The notes beneath the pieces are model-generated. The model saw only the letters and a program-made list of their open reading frames with translations, had not been told where the DNA came from and searched no databases. From JANXQG01 sp037147235 (GTDB lineage Bacteria; Planctomycetota; Planctomycetia; Pirellulales; Thermoguttaceae): a stretch of 15,277 bases of DNA. Position numbers and translations under genes: made by a program. This document shows, one piece after another, positions 12,707-15,277 of this stretch. Positions within the stretch are counted from its first letter, which is position 1. Each line of letters begins with the position of its first letter. The stretch covers positions 1-15,277 of the forward strand of contig JBAWVO010000155.1 of NCBI GenBank assembly GCA_037147235.1, given 5' to 3'.

Positions 12707-15232
12707 ATGCATCGAAATCCTCGTTCTGCCAAACTGAGCCGCCGCTCGCCATCGGTCGGTGAGAAGAACTCTCCCCTGCGGATTCGCCACCGGCGGTTGC
12801 TCTGCGAACCGCTGGAAGACCGTCGCATGCTGAGCATCTATTCGGCGAACATGGATGCCGATCCCGCTTGGACGTTTGATGCCGGCATCCAATGGGCTTG
12901 GGGCACGCCCACCGGCGGTTCGGGTGATTATGGCGGCCCGGATCCCACCGCAGGGCATACGGGAGCCAAGGTCGTCGGTTACAACCTCTCCGGCGGCTAT
13001 CTCAACAACATAACCCCCACGAAGTACGCCACCACGCCCGCGATCAACTGCTCGAACTACACCGGCGTTACGCTGGACTTCTGGCGCTGGCTGGGAGTGG
13101 AGCAGTCTACCTACGATCACGCCAGTATCCAGGTCTCCAACAATGGAAGTACTTGGACCGACGTATGGCAAAACAGCACCACGACGCTCAATGAAACGAG
13201 TTGGTCCCATCAGACCCATGACATTTCTTCGGTGGCCAACAACCAGCCTGTCGTATACATCCGCTGGGGTATGGGAACGACGAATGGCAGCAATAACTAT
13301 TGCGGCTGGAACATCGACGACGTGCTTGTGACCGGCACCGCCATCGACACTACCCCGCCGACGGTCGGCGGTAATGGTATCACTTGCCAGGCATCGACGA
13401 CGACGCTTTGGGCCAACTGGGCTGGGGTCTTTGCCGATCCGGAAAGCGGCATCAGCCGATACGACTGGGCGATCGGAACCACTCCAGGCGGGAGCGATGT
13501 CCAGGGCCTCACAAACGTCGGGACTTCCACGTCGGCTATGAACAGTAGCCTTTCGTTGACGGCTGGGACGACTTACTATGTCACCACCCAGGCGACCAAC
13601 GGCGCGGGCCTCCAATCGACAGTCACCTCGAATGGCATAATCGCGTACACCGACACGACAGCCCCTGCGGTGACAGGATTGCCCAACGACGGCACCGGTG
13701 CCGACATCACCTACCAGACCTCGACCACAACGATTTCAGCCAATTGGGCCGGGGTGTTTGCGGACCCGGAAAGTGGCATCAGCCGCTATGACTGGGCGAT
13801 TGGCACAACCTCCGGAGGGACCGACGCCCAGGGCTACACGAGTGTCGGGACCGCCACGTCGGCGACAAACAACGGCGTTTTCCTAACGCTCGGAACGAAG
13901 TACTACGTGAGCGTGCGCTCGACCAATGGGGCCGGACTCCAGTCGACGGCCACCTCGAACGGAGTGACCGTCGACACGACGGCCCCGACAGTCAGCCGCA
14001 CGCCCAACGACGGCGCCGGCACCGACATCACCTACCAGACTTCGACCGCGACGCTCTCGGCCAACTGGGCCGGCGTGTTTGCCGACGAGCAGAGTGGCAT
14101 CACCGTGTACGAGTGGGCGATCGGGACAACCTCCGGCGGGACGGACGTCCAAGTTTACACAATCGCGGGGACAATGACTTCCGCCACAACGAGCGGCCTT
14201 TCTCTGACCTCTGGGACGATGTATTACGCGAGCGTGCGAGCGACCAACGGAGCTGGTCTCCAATCGGCGGCCACTTCAAACGGCGTGACGGTGGATTCGA
14301 CGCCGCCGACGATCTCGGGCGTCGGCATCAGTTGCCAGGTATCCCCAACGACGCTCTCCGCAGACTGGGCTGGCGTATTCGCCGATCCAGAAAGCGCCAT
14401 TGACCATTATGAATGGGCACTCGGCACGACCTTCGGCGGGACTGACGTCCGGGCGTTCACCAACATCTGGACCTCTACATCGACCACGAAGAGCGGTCTT
14501 TCGCTGGCCCCTGGAACCACCTACTATGTTACAGTCCGATCTACCAACAGAGCAGGCTTACAGTCGATAGCCACCTCGAACGGCGTGATGATCGTGCCCA
14601 TTTACGTGGACGACACAGCCACCGGATTGAATAGCGGAGCGAGTTGGGCCAACGCTTACGCGAGCCTACAGTCGGCGTTGGCCGCTGCGGTTGCGGGGCA
14701 GGTGATCTGCGTGGCCCTGGGCACCTACAAACCTACCACCGACACGGATCGGACGGTTAGTTTCGTCTTGAAGAATGGCGTATCCATTTATGGCGGCTAT
14801 GCCGGGGTCGGCGCTCCGGAGCCGAACGCCCGGAATGTCATCTCCTACCCCAGTATCCTCTCCGGCGATATCGGAATCGTCGGGTTCACGGCAGACAACA
14901 GCTATCACGTGGTCGTTGGTAGCAATACGAACTCAACCGCAGTATTGGACGGCTTCACGATTACCAGCGGAATTGCCGACGGAAGCCCCCAGAACGACTT
15001 TGGCGGTGGAATGTACAACAGTGGCGGTAGCCCGACGCTGACCAACTGTATGTTCACGGCAAACTCGGCCACCCACGGTGGCGGCCTCTACAACTCCTCG
15101 TCCTCTCCGACGCTGACCAACTGCACGTTCACAGCGAACTCGGCCAGCAACGAGGGCGGCGGCCTCTTCAACTACTACTTATCCTCCCCGACGCTGACCA
15201 ACTGCACGTTCACAGCGAACTCGGCTAAATAG
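12707..15232 (+). CDS. LEPR-XLL surface protein, Fn3-like repeats and beta-helix
   Basis: An 841-residue protein, probably exported. Residues 34-42 (EPLEDRRML) are the planctomycete LEPR-XLL type N-terminal motif, preceded by a basic stretch (RIRHRRLL). Residues about 48-210 form a beta-rich, jelly-roll-like region (FWRWLGVEQ, NNGSTWTDVWQNS, YCGWNIDDVLV). Four tandem Fn3-like repeats begin near residues 214, 316, 423 and 530; each contains a WAGVFADPESGI-type block, W/A-IGTT-GGTDV and TYYVTVRATNGAGLQS. From about 632 a right-handed beta-helix starts (IYVDDTATGLNSGASWANAY), followed by VLDGFTITSG and three SPTLTNCTFTANSA turns, as in choice-of-anchor Q or Pmp-type proteins. It then ends abruptly at TAG 15230-15232 after NSAK, with no anchor or sorting signal, so it looks truncated. 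A role in adhesion or the cell surface is inferred. Confidence 0.85.
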   Translation: MHRNPRSAKLSRRSPSVGEKNSPLRIRHRRLLCEPLEDRRMLSIYSANMDADPAWTFDAGIQWAWGTPTGGSGDYGGPDPTAGHTGAKVVGYNLSGGYLNNITPTKYATTPAINCSNYTGVTLDFWRWLGVEQSTYDHASIQVSNNGSTWTDVWQNSTTTLNETSWSHQTHDISSVANNQPVVYIRWGMGTTNGSNNYCGWNIDDVLVTGTAIDTTPPTVGGNGITCQASTTTLWANWAGVFADPESGISRYDWAIGTTPGGSDVQGLTNVGTSTSAMNSSLSLTAGTTYYVTTQATNGAGLQSTVTSNGIIAYTDTTAPAVTGLPNDGTGADITYQTSTTTISANWAGVFADPESGISRYDWAIGTTSGGTDAQGYTSVGTATSATNNGVFLTLGTKYYVSVRSTNGAGLQSTATSNGVTVDTTAPTVSRTPNDGAGTDITYQTSTATLSANWAGVFADEQSGITVYEWAIGTTSGGTDVQVYTIAGTMTSATTSGLSLTSGTMYYASVRATNGAGLQSAATSNGVTVDSTPPTISGVGISCQVSPTTLSADWAGVFADPESAIDHYEWALGTTFGGTDVRAFTNIWTSTSTTKSGLSLAPGTTYYVTVRSTNRAGLQSIATSNGVMIVPIYVDDTATGLNSGASWANAYASLQSALAAAVAGQVICVALGTYKPTTDTDRTVSFVLKNGVSIYGGYAGVGAPEPNARNVISYPSILSGDIGIVGFTADNSYHVVVGSNTNSTAVLDGFTITSGIADGSPQNDFGGGMYNSGGSPTLTNCMFTANSATHGGGLYNSSSSPTLTNCTFTANSASNEGGGLFNYYLSSPTLTNCTFTANSAK
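15032..15225 (+). repeat. Three 38-bp direct repeats encoding beta-helix turns
   Basis: Units at 15032-15069, 15107-15144 and 15188-15225 each begin CCGACGCTGACCAACTG and end AACTCGGC. They start 75 and 81 bases apart, both multiples of three. Units 2 and 3 are almost identical at DNA level, so recombination between them could add or remove turns. Confidence 0.85.
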
Positions 15233-15277
15233 CCTTGCGCGATTTCAGGAGGTTGTGTAAAACAAGGACTTACAAAC
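15233..15277. other. Sequence after the abrupt stop, window edge
   Basis: The last 45 bases share nothing with the repeat array before them. They contain an AGGAGG (15248-15253) that could serve a gene beginning outside the window. They could be one end of an inserted element; too little is present to tell. Confidence 0.3.

Overview
The window looks like a chromosomal segment of a planctomycete, probably of the Pirellulales type. Four things suggest this: a LEPR-XLL style N-terminus (EPLEDRRML) on a large surface protein, a groEL-groES-groEL block followed by dnaJ, grpE and a zinc-ribbon gene, intergenic short tandem repeats (AGTACTG and a 14-bp GGTGGAT-type unit), and a PEP-CTERM-like tail remnant. 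The assignment rests on recalled family features, not on a search.

Layout. 1-249 holds a structured inverted-repeat element. 250-1476 (+) encodes an exported TlpA/ResA-like thioredoxin. Convergent to it is a tightly coupled three-gene minus-strand operon (4155 down to 1504): an OLD/RecF-like ABC ATPase with a DUF3696-type C-terminus, a PIN-domain nuclease-like protein and a compact RNA ligase with all nucleotidyltransferase motifs. This set pairs a possible RNA-cutting enzyme with a possible RNA-sealing enzyme under an ATPase, and it is the best candidate for an undescribed conflict or repair system in the window.

4327-10859 (-) is a protein-quality-control block. In transcription order it reads groEL (long Gly/Met tail), groES, groEL (no Gly/Met tail), a strong intrinsic terminator, dnaJ, grpE, an FmdB-type zinc-ribbon gene, a repeat-filled gap, then yacG. 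Upstream of the first groEL there is a near-consensus sigma-54 (-24/-12) promoter and an 18-bp palindrome; no CIRCE element was seen.

11338-12706 is an accessory stretch in decay: an antitoxin-like gene with a good promoter and Shine-Dalgarno, a PIN toxin cut to 38 codons, a scrap of an IS1595-type transposase, a perfect 9-bp hairpin and a PEP-CTERM-like C-terminal scrap. 12707-15232 (+) encodes an 841-residue surface protein with four tandem Fn3-like repeats and a beta-helix that stops after three repeats. The abrupt end may mark an insertion or rearrangement just before the window ends.
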